A stretch of DNA of 64,000 bases from Pusillibacter faecalis (GCF_018408705.1 NZ_AP023420.1:1-64000), one strand, 5' to 3'. Shown: positions 25,861 to 34,820, counted from the first letter of the stretch. The notes: generated by a model from the letters alone, not told the origin. Translations and numbers: made by a program.

Positions 25861-25939
25861 TTGATTCCTCACAATCTTCGTGGTCACGGCAGTCCCCATA
25901 GGTCCTGCCGTATCTTTGATTTTAAAGGCATGTTTTTTT

Positions 25940-25968
25940 ATTGTAGCGGAATTTTGAGGAAAAAACAA
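25940..25968 (-). promoter_or_regulatory. Promoter of the DUF4317 gene
   Basis: Minus strand TTGTTT (25963-25968), 17 bases, TACAAT (25940-25945), leaving a leader of about 70 bases. Confidence 0.6.
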
Positions 25969-25992
25969 TCGCATCCGTAACGAATTTGTCAA

Positions 25993-26229
25993 CGACGGCA
26001 GCTTAAAAATCTCTACTCTTATAGATTCTTATAGATTATGAATACCTAAGGGTCAGAGGTAAACGTCCGCCGCCGCCAAAAAGCTGTCACCGCCGCGCTT
26101 CTGAGCAATTCCTTACGGGCCCGTTATTTTTTTGTTACTTTTTTGCTTTTTTCTCCCACACATTTCCGGTCCTCTCCCGTCGTTTTTCGTCTAAGGTGGG
26201 GACTGAGTACCTTTTTTCTCCGCAAAAAC
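25993..26229. other. Intergenic stretch without a gene
   Basis: Between the divergent DUF4317 and 3D-protein genes. It contains an AT-rich start, a TAACGGGCCCGTTA palindrome near 26115 and long T-runs, but no open frame with a ribosome site and no RNA fold I recognise. Confidence 0.5.
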
Positions 26230-26258
26230 TTGACAAGAGTGGGAGCGCGGTGTATACT
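26230..26258 (+). promoter_or_regulatory. Consensus promoter of the 3D-domain gene
   Basis: TTGACA (26230-26235), 17 bases, TATACT (26253-26258). The leader of about 80 bases can close by TTCCAATCGG with CCGATTGGGAA just before AAGGAGG, which could modulate translation. Confidence 0.85.
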
Positions 26259-26347
26259 AGGTCCAGTTTTCCAATCGGTAACAAAAGTAACAACTTGTTT
26301 CCACTCGTAAGACCTTCCCGATTGGGAAGACCTAAGGAGGTATGGTT

Positions 26348-27367
26348 TTGAAACATCATTTACAAAAAACGACGCATGAACGTCTGATTACACTCTTTTC
26401 CTTTGCTGTCGTGCTGGTCGCCAGTTTAGGCGCTACCACCTGGTCCAATGCTTTGTATATTCTTACCGGTGTAGAGGACGCCGCCATTGTTCTGGATGGT
26501 TCCCAGGAGGCTCCTGATTTGGGCAGCCGCATGGTCTACACCTCCTCTGGACGTTCGGGCTACGATGTCACGCTCAGCTCCGGGCAGCAGGTCCTGATTG
26601 AGCGGGATGGCGAGACTCTCTCCACCCGGTGCAAAACAGAGACCATTTCCCAACTGCTCGACCGAATGGGGATCACCCTCTCTCCTCTGGAGATGGTAGC
26701 GGTGGACCTGTCTGGAGAGGAGATTGTTCTCTCTGTCAGCGAGGACGTCACCTATTATGACCAAGTCAGTGAGCCGGCGTCCTTTGAGACGGTCCGTGTG
26801 GCCAACCCCGATTTGCTGGAAGGCACCGAGAACGTTGTGCAGGAGGGCGCGGACGGCGTCCGTACCTCTATTTATGAAGTGGTGTGGTCCAACGGTCAGC
26901 AGATCAGCCGCCAGTTTGTAGAGGAACTGGACAGCACCGCAGTGGATCAGATTATTGAGTACGGCACTGCCAAGCCGCAGCCTGAAATGGGTTCCGATCT
27001 CGGCAAGCCTGTTGATATCAAGAAAAATGCCGATGGCAGCGGCACCCTGCGCTTTGCGGACGGCAGTACCCTGAACTTTTCCGGTGCCAAGACGATGACA
27101 GCCACCGCATACACCGCCGGACACGGCGGCGCGGATTATACCACTGCTACAGGCACATTTGTTCAGGTTGGTACCGTGGCAGTGGACAAAAATGTGATTC
27201 CCCTGGGTACACGGATGTTTATTGTTACCAACGACGGCATCGTTTATGGAATGGCCGTTGCTGAGGATACCGGTGTGCGGGGTAATGTGATTGATCTTTA
27301 TTATGGCACCTATCGGGAGTGTATTGAGTTTGGCAGGCGGAGCTGTACCGTCTATATCCTGGAATAA
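26348..27367 (+). CDS. YabE-type secreted protein with DUF348/G5 and 3D domains
   Basis: 339 aa. I prefer the TTG at 26348 (KHHLQKTTHERL) because AAGGAGG is 7 bases before it but only one base before the ATG at 26342. A signal anchor (FAVVLVASLGATTW) comes first, then a DUF348-like segment (YDVTLSSGQQVLIERDGET), a G5-like region (about 130-215), and a C-terminal 3D domain with its aspartates (TATAYTAG, VAVDKNVIPLGTRM, AEDTGVRGNVIDLYYG). The 3D domain is the lytic-transglycosylase fold of MltA/RpfB-like proteins, so it probably trims peptidoglycan during growth or spore germination. Confidence 0.85.
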   Translation: MKHHLQKTTHERLITLFSFAVVLVASLGATTWSNALYILTGVEDAAIVLDGSQEAPDLGSRMVYTSSGRSGYDVTLSSGQQVLIERDGETLSTRCKTETISQLLDRMGITLSPLEMVAVDLSGEEIVLSVSEDVTYYDQVSEPASFETVRVANPDLLEGTENVVQEGADGVRTSIYEVVWSNGQQISRQFVEELDSTAVDQIIEYGTAKPQPEMGSDLGKPVDIKKNADGSGTLRFADGSTLNFSGAKTMTATAYTAGHGGADYTTATGTFVQVGTVAVDKNVIPLGTRMFIVTNDGIVYGMAVAEDTGVRGNVIDLYYGTYRECIEFGRRSCTVYILE

Positions 27368-27380
27368 TTTTTAAAATGCA

Positions 27381-27420
27381 AAAGGATGCCCCGGCACAGC
27401 GTGCCGGGGCATCCTTTTCT
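27381..27420 (+). terminator. Terminator of the 3D-domain gene
   Basis: GGATGCCCCGGCAC/GTGCCGGGGCATCC stem with loop AGC and TTTTCT after it. Confidence 0.9.
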
Positions 27421-27712
27421 ATATCAAAGTCACGTTTTTGCGGTCAATTTTTTTTGCAAGATCATACCTTTTTTCCTGCAAATTCGCATTTTTTCCGCCT
27501 AAGCTGCCTTTTCTTGTAAGTTTTTTCGAAGAAAACCGTCAAAAGAGCAAAAAAACTTTGGTATGCTCCGCGCTTTTCGTTGTTATTTATGCTAGACATT
27601 TCATGGGAAAACGATTACAATTGGCACCGAAATGAGCGGGATGTATGTGTGTAGGGTCTCGCTCAAAACAGGTTCCGGTAGATCCGGGCCTAAAATAAAA
27701 GGAGGAATTGAC
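27421..27712 (+). other. Leader region of cstA, no gene seen
   Basis: 292 bases, T-rich at the start. A -10-like TATGCT near 27588 would give a leader of about 120 bases with a small CCGG hairpin. Open frames crossing it have no ribosome site. No riboswitch recognised. Confidence 0.4.
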
Positions 27713-29188
27713 GTGATTACATTCTTCGTCTGCCTGGCACTTTTGATTGTGGGCTTCCTGGTATACGGCAAGCTCGTGGAAAAAGTGTTCCACATTGATG
27801 ACCGGCAGACACCGGCTGTCGCACACCCGGACGGTGTAGACTATGTCCCCATGAAAACCTGGCGTATTTTCCTGGTGCAGTTATTGAACATCGCAGGTCT
27901 GGGACCCATCTACGGCGCGATTGCCGGCGCGTGCTGGGGACCTGTGGTGTACCTCTGGATTGTGTTTGGCACCATCCTGGGCGGCGGCGTCCACGACTTC
28001 CTCTCCGGCATGATGTCTGAGAGAAACGACGGCAAGTCTATCTCCGAGATTGTTGGACTCTACATGGGCAAGGTCATCACCTTCATTATGCGGGTATTCT
28101 CTGTGGTCCTGCTGGTGATGGTGGGCGTGAACTTTGCCAAAGGCCCTGCCGACCTACTGGCACGGCTGACCCCCGATGCGCTTAACGGCACCTTCTGGCT
28201 GGCGGTTGTGCTTCTGTACTATCTTGCGGCGACCTTCCTGCCCATTGACAAGATCGTTGGCAAGCTCTATCCCATCTTTGGTATCTGCCTGATCATCATG
28301 GCCATCGGCGTTGGCGGCGCAACGCTGATCACCAGCGGCGCGGACATGCCCGAGCTCGGTGCGGCCAGTCTTTCCGCTGTGCATCCCGCTGGCACGCCGA
28401 AGTGGGCCATGATGTTCGTCACAGTGGCCTGCGGTGCCGTTTCTGGCTTCCATGCCACCCAGTCTCCCATGATGGCCCGTTGCATCACCAGCGAAAAAGA
28501 GGGCCGCACTGTATTCTATGGGGCCATGGTGGCCGAGGGCATTATCGCTCTGATCTGGGCTGCTGCTGGTGTGACCTTCTACACCCATGGCGGTTCCCTC
28601 CTGGATGGCATGGCCGGTCTGAGCGGCGCCATCTCCGCCCAGGGCCAGGGCGGTGTTGTCTATGACATCTGCACCACTCTGCTTGGGCCTGTCGGCGGTG
28701 TTCTGGCTATGATCGGCGTGATTGCCTGCCCCATCACCTCTGGCGACACGGCATTCCGTTCGGCCCGTCTGACGATTGCCGACTGGTTCCACATTGATCA
28801 GTCCGACACAAAGAAGCGCGCTATGCTGGCGGTGCCTCTGCTGGCGGTGGGCGCGATCATTGTGGTGGCTCTTCCTTGGGAGGTTCTTTGGCGTTACTTC
28901 TCCTGGTCCAATCAGACCCTCGCTATGATCGTGCTTTGGACCGGCGGCGTGTTCCTGTACCGCTTCGGTTTCCCGCCGATTGCCTGCCTGATGGCCGCGC
29001 TGCCTGCCACGTTCATGACCGCAGTCTCTGTGACCTATTTCTTCCAGGCTCCCGAGTGCCTGAACTTGTCCACCTCCATCGCCTATCCCGTGGGCATTGT
29101 GGTGGCTGTAGCACTGTTGATCCTCTTCTGCGTCAAGACCTTTGGCAGCAAGAAATCCAATGACCTGCGCAGCGCGCAGAGCAAATAA
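27713..29188 (+). CDS. cstA: Carbon-starvation (CstA) family transporter
   Basis: 491 aa from the GTG at 27713, which follows GGAGGA; the 27-residue in-frame extension is hydrophilic and unlikely. Multi-pass membrane protein with the CstA motifs: LNIAGLGPIYGAIAGACWGP, GGGVHDFLSGMMS, FHATQSPMMARC, and TSGDTAFRSARL. The family imports peptides or pyruvate; this is the short Gram-positive form. Monocistronic, with a terminator directly after. Confidence 0.88.
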   Translation: MITFFVCLALLIVGFLVYGKLVEKVFHIDDRQTPAVAHPDGVDYVPMKTWRIFLVQLLNIAGLGPIYGAIAGACWGPVVYLWIVFGTILGGGVHDFLSGMMSERNDGKSISEIVGLYMGKVITFIMRVFSVVLLVMVGVNFAKGPADLLARLTPDALNGTFWLAVVLLYYLAATFLPIDKIVGKLYPIFGICLIIMAIGVGGATLITSGADMPELGAASLSAVHPAGTPKWAMMFVTVACGAVSGFHATQSPMMARCITSEKEGRTVFYGAMVAEGIIALIWAAAGVTFYTHGGSLLDGMAGLSGAISAQGQGGVVYDICTTLLGPVGGVLAMIGVIACPITSGDTAFRSARLTIADWFHIDQSDTKKRAMLAVPLLAVGAIIVVALPWEVLWRYFSWSNQTLAMIVLWTGGVFLYRFGFPPIACLMAALPATFMTAVSVTYFFQAPECLNLSTSIAYPVGIVVAVALLILFCVKTFGSKKSNDLRSAQSK

Positions 29189-29194
29189 GACTTC

Positions 29195-29234
29195 AACACC
29201 CCCCCGCCTGTAGGCGGGGGTGTTGTGTTTTTTC
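29195..29234 (+). terminator. Terminator of cstA
   Basis: AACACCCCC and GCC paired with GGCGGGGGTGTT around TGTA, followed by GTGTTTTTTC. Confidence 0.85.
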
Positions 29235-29260
29235 TTCACCCGTGGCTGTGGGCAAGGCTT

Positions 29261-29947
29261 TTACAGTCGCTGCAGTAAGGCGGGAAGCTCCTCCAGAGTA
29301 CGCACAGTATAGTCTGGTTTGATGTTTGGACGAGGTGTTGCTCCGTGAGGATTGAACCAGCAGGAACGCAGTCCTGCGTCTCGGGCTCCCCGAATATCAG
29401 AGGTGAGGCTGTCCCCCACCATCAGCGCGTCCGCAGCGTCAAAGCCCGGGATTGCAGCAAAGCACGCCTGAAAAAAGGCAGTGCTCGGTTTGTCAGCTCC
29501 CATCTTCTCTGAGATGAAGATGTCCTTGAAATATTTTTCAATACCGGCACTTTTCAGCCGGCCGGCCTGGACCGACGCGGCACCGTTACTGGCAAGATAC
29601 AAATCGTATCTTGAAGAGATGTTCTCCAGCAGCTCCCGAGCGCCGGGTATAAAAAAATGTCCCTGAGAGAGGAATCGCTCGTAGACCTTGCAGACCTCCT
29701 GACTGGAGCAAGCGATACCCAATTCTGAAAACAGCAGATCGAACCGGCGGATCAGCACCTGGGAGCGAGTGAGCTTCCCCTCCTCCAACAACTCCCACTG
29801 CTGGCGGTTCAGAACGTGGTATCGGTCCAGAATGGCGGGCGTAGGTTCCATTTGAAAGCTGCGGAGAGTCTCCGCCAGGGCCTGTTTCTCTGCCTGATGA
29901 AAATCCAGGATCGTATCGTCCAGGTCAAAAAAAATCGTCCTCAGCAT
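29261..29947 (-). CDS. HAD-superfamily phosphatase, YjjG-like
   Basis: 228 aa. HAD motif I is FFDLDDTILDF, motif II ASNGAA, and the K/DD motifs are KMGADKPS and MVGDSLTSDIRGARDAG. The helical cap between residues 15 and 90 and overall length fit the YjjG group, which removes phosphate from (non-canonical) pyrimidine nucleotides. Cytosolic. Divergent from rsmA with no shared operon. Confidence 0.8.
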   Translation of the reverse strand: MLRTIFFDLDDTILDFHQAEKQALAETLRSFQMEPTPAILDRYHVLNRQQWELLEEGKLTRSQVLIRRFDLLFSELGIACSSQEVCKVYERFLSQGHFFIPGARELLENISSRYDLYLASNGAASVQAGRLKSAGIEKYFKDIFISEKMGADKPSTAFFQACFAAIPGFDAADALMVGDSLTSDIRGARDAGLRSCWFNPHGATPRPNIKPDYTVRTLEELPALLQRL

Positions 29948-30029
29948 GGCTGCACCTCATCCTCTCAATTCTTAGGCTTCAGTGTACCGGATTTCCGGAT
30001 GGTTGGCAAGCATGGATTTCCACATAGGG

Positions 30030-30058
30030 TTGGCAGCGGGGAAAAGTTCTGGTATACT
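30030..30058 (+). promoter_or_regulatory. Promoter of rsmA
   Basis: TTGGCA (30030-30035), 17 bases, TATACT (30053-30058). The start codon is only about 24 bases downstream. Confidence 0.75.
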
Positions 30059-30081
30059 GCTGTGGAAAGGCGGGGTTTCAT

Positions 30082-30942
30082 GTGAATTTATGTGACGAGA
30101 AAACCATTCGGGAGCTGCTGGGCCGGCACGGCTTCCACTTCTCCAAATCCATGGGGCAGAACTTTTTGATTGATCCCCAGATACCTGCGGATATTGCAGC
30201 GGCCTCTGGAGCGGATGAGACCTGCGGCGTGCTGGAAATCGGCCCTGGCATCGGCCCTTTGACGGCGGAGCTTGCCCAGCGTGCTGGGAAAGTGGCGGCG
30301 GTGGAGTTGGATCTCTCGCTGCTACCGGTACTCTCAGAGACCATGTCTCCCTATCCCAATGTGGAGATTGTGCCGGGAGACGTGATGAAACTGGACCTGA
30401 CTGCCCTGGCGGAGGAAAAATTTCAGAACCTTACTCCCCTCGTCTGCGCCAATCTCCCCTACAACATCACAACGCCGGTGCTGACCCGACTTATTGAGGC
30501 GCCCTGCTTTGCATCGTTCACCGTGCTCATCCAGCGGGAGGTGGCCCAACGACTGGCTTCCCCACCTGGTTCCAGGGACAGCGGTTCTTTTTCGCTCTTT
30601 TTGCAATACTATATGGAGGCGGAGCTGCTCTTCCAGGTCCCCAGGGAAAAATTTCTTCCAGCGCCCAAGGTGACATCCGCCGTGCTGCGGTGTGTCCGGC
30701 GGCCCAGGCCGGCGGTTGCCGTGAATGATGAGGCATTTTTCTTCCGCTGTGTGCGGGGAGCCTTTTTGCTACGGCGCAAGACCCTGGCTAATTCTCTCTC
30801 TGCCGCTCTTCCAGACTTTTCCAAAGAGTGCATCCAGGAGGCAATCCGCCGCTGCGGATTGCCGGCGGATATCCGCGGCGAGCGGCTGACACTTGAAAAC
30901 TTCGCGGAGCTCTCTGCGATTTTGGCGGAGTTGGCGCTGTAA
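30082..30942 (+). CDS. rsmA: 16S rRNA dimethyladenosine transferase
   Basis: 286 aa, GTG start. Dimethylates two adjacent adenosines near the 3' end of 16S rRNA using SAM. SMGQNFLIDP near residue 25, the SAM motif EIGPGIGPLTAEL and the catalytic NLPYNITTPVL are all in place; the C-terminal helical domain runs to the end. Single gene behind a strong promoter. Confidence 0.93.
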   Translation: MNLCDEKTIRELLGRHGFHFSKSMGQNFLIDPQIPADIAAASGADETCGVLEIGPGIGPLTAELAQRAGKVAAVELDLSLLPVLSETMSPYPNVEIVPGDVMKLDLTALAEEKFQNLTPLVCANLPYNITTPVLTRLIEAPCFASFTVLIQREVAQRLASPPGSRDSGSFSLFLQYYMEAELLFQVPREKFLPAPKVTSAVLRCVRRPRPAVAVNDEAFFFRCVRGAFLLRRKTLANSLSAALPDFSKECIQEAIRRCGLPADIRGERLTLENFAELSAILAELAL

Positions 30943-30947
30943 TCCGC

Positions 30948-30976
30948 TTGCCTTTTTTGAAAGGTTCCTGTAAAAT
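30948..30976 (+). promoter_or_regulatory. Promoter of pckA
   Basis: TTGCCT (30948-30953), 17 bases, TAAAAT (30971-30976), starting just after the rsmA stop. Confidence 0.6.
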
Positions 30977-31014
30977 AGCGTGGTGAACATTACAAAATAC
31001 TATGGAGGTATGAT

Positions 31015-32703
31015 ATGTCTACGAAAGCCTATTTCCCCAGATCTGAAATCGGCCCTGGTAAGGTCGGGTTCTCCAAGACCCGTTCCATCATCGAGGCTCC
31101 CTTTTACGGCAACAATGTGATCAAGGTCAACTCCCTGCGGGAGGCCTATGATCTGGCGAAAAACTCCCCCGGCACCGTGGTTACTGATATGCCCGTCTAT
31201 CGCGGCGAGGAATTTGGCCTGGAACCGGACGCCAAGGTTCTGCTCTTTAACGATGGTTCCATCACCGGCCGCTACGCCCCCGCTCGCCGGATCACCGGCA
31301 AGCCCGGCGTAGACACCGCCGCTCTAGATAAAATTCTCATGGACGCGGTTTATGACACCCGCTGGAAAACCATGTACCACGCCGAGGTCTTTATCGGCCT
31401 GGACGAGGAATTCATGGTCAAGGCCCATCTGTTGATCCCCGAGGGCGAGGAGAACCTGCTCTATAACTGGATGCTGAACTTCCAGTACCAGTCCGACGAG
31501 TGTGTGAAGATGTACAAGCGCTCCAAGAGCGTGGGCTCCGGCCACGAGGCTGACATCTACATTTTCTCTGATCCCCAGTGGACTGGCGCGCCGGGTCAGG
31601 AGAACGTGTGCGATCCCAAGTGCCTTTGTTATTTCAACACGGACACCAACTGCGCCGCCATCTTGGGCATGCGCTACTTTGGCGAGCACAAGAAGGGTAC
31701 GCTAACTCTGGCCTGGGCCATTGCCAACCGCAACGGCTACGCCGCCTGCCACGGCGGTCAGAAGGAGTATACCCTGGCTGACGGCAGTAAGTATGTGGCC
31801 GCCGTGTTCGGCCTCTCTGGCTCCGGCAAATCCACCCTGACCCACGCCAAGCACGGCGGCAAGTATCCCGCCATCAAAGTGCTCCACGACGATGCCTTCA
31901 TCATCAACTCCGACACCTGTGCCTCCATCGCTCTGGAACCCACCTATTTTGACAAGACCTCAGACTATCCCGTGGACGCGCCGGACAACAAGTATCTGCT
32001 GACCGTGCAGAACTGCTCCGCCACACTGGACGAGGACGGCAAGATCGTCTGTGTCACTGAGGATATCCGCAATGGAAACGGCCGGGCTATCAAGTCCAAG
32101 CTGTGGTCTCCCAACCGGGTGGATAAGATCGACTCCCCGGTGAACGCTATCTTCTGGATCATGAAGGACCCCACCATCCCCCCCATCGTGCGGCTCAAGG
32201 GCGCATCCCTGGCCTCCGTCATGGGTGCCACCCTAGCCACCAAGCGTTCCAGTGCTGAGCGACTGAAGGAGGGCGTAGACCCCAACGCCCTGGTGGTGGA
32301 ACCCTACGCGAATCCCTTCCGCACCTATCCCCTGGCCAACGATTATGAGAAGTTCAAGAAGCTGGTGGCGGAGAAGAATGTGGCCTGCTATATCATCAAC
32401 ACCGGCGACTTCATGGGCAAGAAGGTCCAAAAGGAGGACACTCTTGGCATTCTGGAGGCCGTGGTGGAGGGCAAGGCACAGTTCAAGCCCTGGGGCCCCT
32501 TCTCCGACATTGAGATTCTGGAGTGGGAGGGCTTTGTGCCCGACCTCAGCGATCACGCCTATGTGGAGCAGCTGAAGGCCCGGATGCAGGACCGGCTGAA
32601 CTACGTGGAGGGCCTGAAGGATGCCGAGGGAGGCTTCAATATGCTGCCCACCGACGCCGCCGAAGCCATCCGCAAGGTGGTGGACCAGGCCAACAGCCTG
32701 TAA
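31015..32703 (+). CDS. pckA: Phosphoenolpyruvate carboxykinase (ATP)
   Basis: 562 aa. Interconverts oxaloacetate and PEP using ATP; in fermenting gut anaerobes it often works toward oxaloacetate, conserving energy. The kinase-1 motif is GLSGSGKSTLTHAKHG near residue 265, with the metal-binding HDDAFIIN segment shortly after and the conserved TRRSSAERL-like region present as TKRSSAERLKEG. ATG follows GGAGG. Single gene with its own promoter and terminator. High codon bias suggests strong expression. Confidence 0.92.
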   Translation: MSTKAYFPRSEIGPGKVGFSKTRSIIEAPFYGNNVIKVNSLREAYDLAKNSPGTVVTDMPVYRGEEFGLEPDAKVLLFNDGSITGRYAPARRITGKPGVDTAALDKILMDAVYDTRWKTMYHAEVFIGLDEEFMVKAHLLIPEGEENLLYNWMLNFQYQSDECVKMYKRSKSVGSGHEADIYIFSDPQWTGAPGQENVCDPKCLCYFNTDTNCAAILGMRYFGEHKKGTLTLAWAIANRNGYAACHGGQKEYTLADGSKYVAAVFGLSGSGKSTLTHAKHGGKYPAIKVLHDDAFIINSDTCASIALEPTYFDKTSDYPVDAPDNKYLLTVQNCSATLDEDGKIVCVTEDIRNGNGRAIKSKLWSPNRVDKIDSPVNAIFWIMKDPTIPPIVRLKGASLASVMGATLATKRSSAERLKEGVDPNALVVEPYANPFRTYPLANDYEKFKKLVAEKNVACYIINTGDFMGKKVQKEDTLGILEAVVEGKAQFKPWGPFSDIEILEWEGFVPDLSDHAYVEQLKARMQDRLNYVEGLKDAEGGFNMLPTDAAEAIRKVVDQANSL

Positions 32704-32711
32704 GCTGATAG

Positions 32712-32741
32712 AAAAAGCGCCCGAAATGGGCGCTTTTTTTA
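32712..32741 (+). terminator. Terminator of pckA
   Basis: AAAAAGCGCCC/GGGCGCTTTTT with a 5-base loop and further T. Confidence 0.9.
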
Positions 32742-32771
32742 TAGTCCATCCCGGCCCCCTCGCCAGGAGAG

Positions 32772-32993
32772 CTACTTACGGGGTGGATAGGGTGTCTTCT
32801 GGTCAGTGCGGCCCAGCAGATAGTCCGTGCTGGTCTGGTACAGGTCCGCCAGCTTTATGAGAACGGACACCGGAATCTCATTTTCCCCTGTCTCATATTT
32901 GGAATAGCCGGTCTGAGACATGCCCAAGAGTCCGGCAAGCTCGGTCTGATTTCTGTCGCTGTCTTCCCGCAGGTCCCGAATCCGTGGATACAT
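32772..32993 (-). CDS. XRE-family DNA-binding regulator
   Basis: 73 aa starting at the ATG at 32993 (MYPRIRDLRED), six bases after GAGGTG; two earlier in-frame starts are too close to that site. A single helix-turn-helix, NQTELAGLLGMSQTGYSKYE, spans most of the protein. Divergent from a small gene at 33085; the palindrome CAGGTTAACCTG between them is the probable operator. Confidence 0.8.
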   Translation of the reverse strand: MYPRIRDLREDSDRNQTELAGLLGMSQTGYSKYETGENEIPVSVLIKLADLYQTSTDYLLGRTDQKTPYPPRK

Positions 32994-33036
32994 TGGCATC
33001 ACCTCAGGCCTATCCTACCTCTTCCCTTTTTAACCC

Positions 33037-33066
33037 TTGACAGGTTAACCTGAATCAGGTTAAAAT
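33037..33066 (+). promoter_or_regulatory. Promoter overlapped by the XRE operator palindrome
   Basis: TTGACA (33037-33042), 18 bases, TAAAAT (33061-33066). The perfect 12-base palindrome CAGGTTAACCTG (33041-33052) and a further half-site CAGGTTA (33056-33062) sit between the boxes. Confidence 0.6.
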
Positions 33067-33084
33067 ATGCGTGAGGTGATCAAC

Positions 33085-33294
33085 ATGACGCAAGAAGCAG
33101 ATTACCGGCAGGCCTATGAAACTCTGGACAGCGCCCTGCGGCAGGCGATCCGCCTGCTGTCCCAGGCCCGGCTTCAAACCGCACTGCGGATAAAAATTGA
33201 CAACGGCACACTGACGGCGGAGGACGACACGGGCCTGGAGGCGGAGATTGCGGATTTTCTCCGGGAGCAGGAAGCCAGCGGCCCCAATTTGTAA
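33085..33294 (+). CDS. Small helical protein, unknown
   Basis: 69 aa from the ATG at 33085 after GAGGTG. Two amphipathic helices (YRQAYETLDSALRQAIRLLS and GLEAEIADFLREQEA) suggest a small dimeric or partner protein. No family recognised. Its promoter contains the operator of the divergent XRE regulator, so the two may form a small regulated pair. Confidence 0.5.
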   Translation: MTQEADYRQAYETLDSALRQAIRLLSQARLQTALRIKIDNGTLTAEDDTGLEAEIADFLREQEASGPNL

Positions 33295-33354
33295 CTATTT
33301 TGTATGGATTTCCAGGCTGATTTTATGATACTCTCTGAAAAAAGGAGGTCAGAA

Positions 33355-33849
33355 ATGGAGCTTGTGCGAAAGCCGATTCTGCGGGTGCCGCTGGTGCTGG
33401 CGCTCACCGGCCTAGTGTGCCGGTGCCTAACCTATCTGATCGGATTTGTCTGGGGGCGGATTCAGATCGCCCAGGGGCCTAATCCCGCCACTGGCGCCTA
33501 TGAGCTCAGCACCGGGTATATGAGTGAGATTATGGCAGTGATTGCTTTCCTCCTCTTCTGGACCGCTGGATGGAAGTTTGTCCGGGGACTGAGCCGGAAG
33601 GAGATCTTCCTCTCCGCCACTGTCATGGTGGTGTGGGCAGGGCTCCTGCTGGCCTGGGAGCAGCTTAGTCACGCCATGGGAGGCTACTCCATGTGGGTGT
33701 ACCGCCTCTATGCCACCACGGATGCTATGAGGTGGGCCACGCAGATCCTGACACGGGTCTTTGACGAGGTCTCCGTGCCAGTGGTGCTGCCTTACATCTT
33801 CACTCCCTATCTCTACTTACTATTCGGACGCCGCAAGACCGACTCCTAA
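33355..33849 (+). CDS. Four-helix membrane protein, unknown
   Basis: 164 aa from the ATG at 33355 (after AAAGGAGGT). Hydrophobic segments lie at about 10-30, 58-74, 84-100 and 135-152. The loop before the last helix is aromatic (SMWVYRLYATTDAMRW). No family recognised. Located 60 bases after the small helical protein, possibly the same transcript. A short stem (AAGACCG/CGGTCTT) around its stop codon ends it. Confidence 0.55.
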   Translation: MELVRKPILRVPLVLALTGLVCRCLTYLIGFVWGRIQIAQGPNPATGAYELSTGYMSEIMAVIAFLLFWTAGWKFVRGLSRKEIFLSATVMVVWAGLLLAWEQLSHAMGGYSMWVYRLYATTDAMRWATQILTRVFDEVSVPVVLPYIFTPYLYLLFGRRKTDS

Positions 33850-33860
33850 GAGGCGGTCTT
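33835..33860 (+). terminator. Short terminator around the stop codon of the membrane-protein gene
   Basis: 7-bp stem AAGACCG/CGGTCTT, with the TAA in the loop and TT following. Confidence 0.5.
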
Positions 33861-33883
33861 TTCGCACCAACCCTTTCCGGGCG

Positions 33884-33891
33884 CATACAAT
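33884..33891 (+). promoter_or_regulatory. Mother-cell sigma-like -10 box
   Basis: CATACAAT fits the -10 of sporulation sigma-E (and CATA of sigma-K). An AC about 16 bases upstream suits sigma-K better than the ATA expected for sigma-E. Weak evidence that the cysteine-rich protein is made during sporulation. Confidence 0.35.
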
Positions 33892-33942
33892 GGATTGAAA
33901 GACCCAAGTCTTTCATTCAGCTACTTATTAGGAGGTATTGCA

Positions 33943-34782
33943 ATGCCCGAGAAAGTTATGCCCGGTCCCGTGTCGGACTGCAGCGGCATCCGTGAGGCGG
34001 TTTGCATCCATACCAGGAAAATTTTTGATTCCTGCCGAGATAAGGACTGCATCGAAGATCTTCGGTTCTATCCGAAGCTGCAGTATGTGGATGTAATCAA
34101 TCGCGCCCTGTCTGTCAAGGGCGGCAGCGCTAAGCTGCTGTATGTGTACGTGGATGTGGAGCCCGTCAGCTTCAACCGGGGCTTCTACACCGTGGATATG
34201 CGCTTTTTCTACGCTGTAACTCTACAGGCCTATCTCAGCTGTCCTGCCCCTGTCACCGTGGAGGGCCTGTGCGTGTTTGACAAGCGCGTGATTCTCTTCG
34301 GAAGCGAAGGGAATGCCAAAATTTTCTCTTCGGAGCTGCGCACCGGAGAGCCGGATATTCAGCTGGCCAAGCGAACCAATGTTCCCATTGCCGTGGTGGA
34401 AGCCGTAGACCCCATCGTGCTGGACGCCCGGCTGATGGACTGCTGCGGCAAGCGTGACTGTGACTGTGACCTGTGCGAAGTCCCCTCCTTCGTCAACTGC
34501 TGCTTTGACGGGGAGCTCTCCAGCGGAGATGACAGCCGCCACATCTATGTGACCCTGGGGCAGTTCTCCATCGTGCGTCTGGAGCGGGATACCCAGCTTC
34601 TGGTGCCGGTGTACGACTACTGCATGCCGGAGAAGGAGTGCTCCTGCGGCAACAGCAACGAGGACCCCTGCTGCATTTTCCGGAACATCTCGTTCCCTGT
34701 GGGCGAGTTCTTCCCGCCCAACACCGTGCAGATGCCGGAGGACTACGAGACCGCCAAGTGCTGCTGCGCCTGCGGAAAATAA
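33943..34782 (+). CDS. Cysteine-rich conserved clostridial protein, possible spore coat component
   Basis: 279 aa from the ATG at 33943 after AGGAGGT. About 20 cysteines, many paired: CIHTRKIFDSCRDKDCIEDL near residue 22, CCGKRDCDCDLC in the middle, and CCCACG at the end. No signal peptide. Proteins with the IFDSCRDKDC signature are common in spore-forming clostridia; their exact role is not known to me. The cysteine clustering and a CATACAAT box upstream fit a cross-linked coat protein, but this is inference. Confidence 0.6.
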   Translation: MPEKVMPGPVSDCSGIREAVCIHTRKIFDSCRDKDCIEDLRFYPKLQYVDVINRALSVKGGSAKLLYVYVDVEPVSFNRGFYTVDMRFFYAVTLQAYLSCPAPVTVEGLCVFDKRVILFGSEGNAKIFSSELRTGEPDIQLAKRTNVPIAVVEAVDPIVLDARLMDCCGKRDCDCDLCEVPSFVNCCFDGELSSGDDSRHIYVTLGQFSIVRLERDTQLLVPVYDYCMPEKECSCGNSNEDPCCIFRNISFPVGEFFPPNTVQMPEDYETAKCCCACGK

Positions 34783-34820
34783 AACAGGCTGCCGGCGTTT
34801 CAAATTCCCAGCATCCAACA

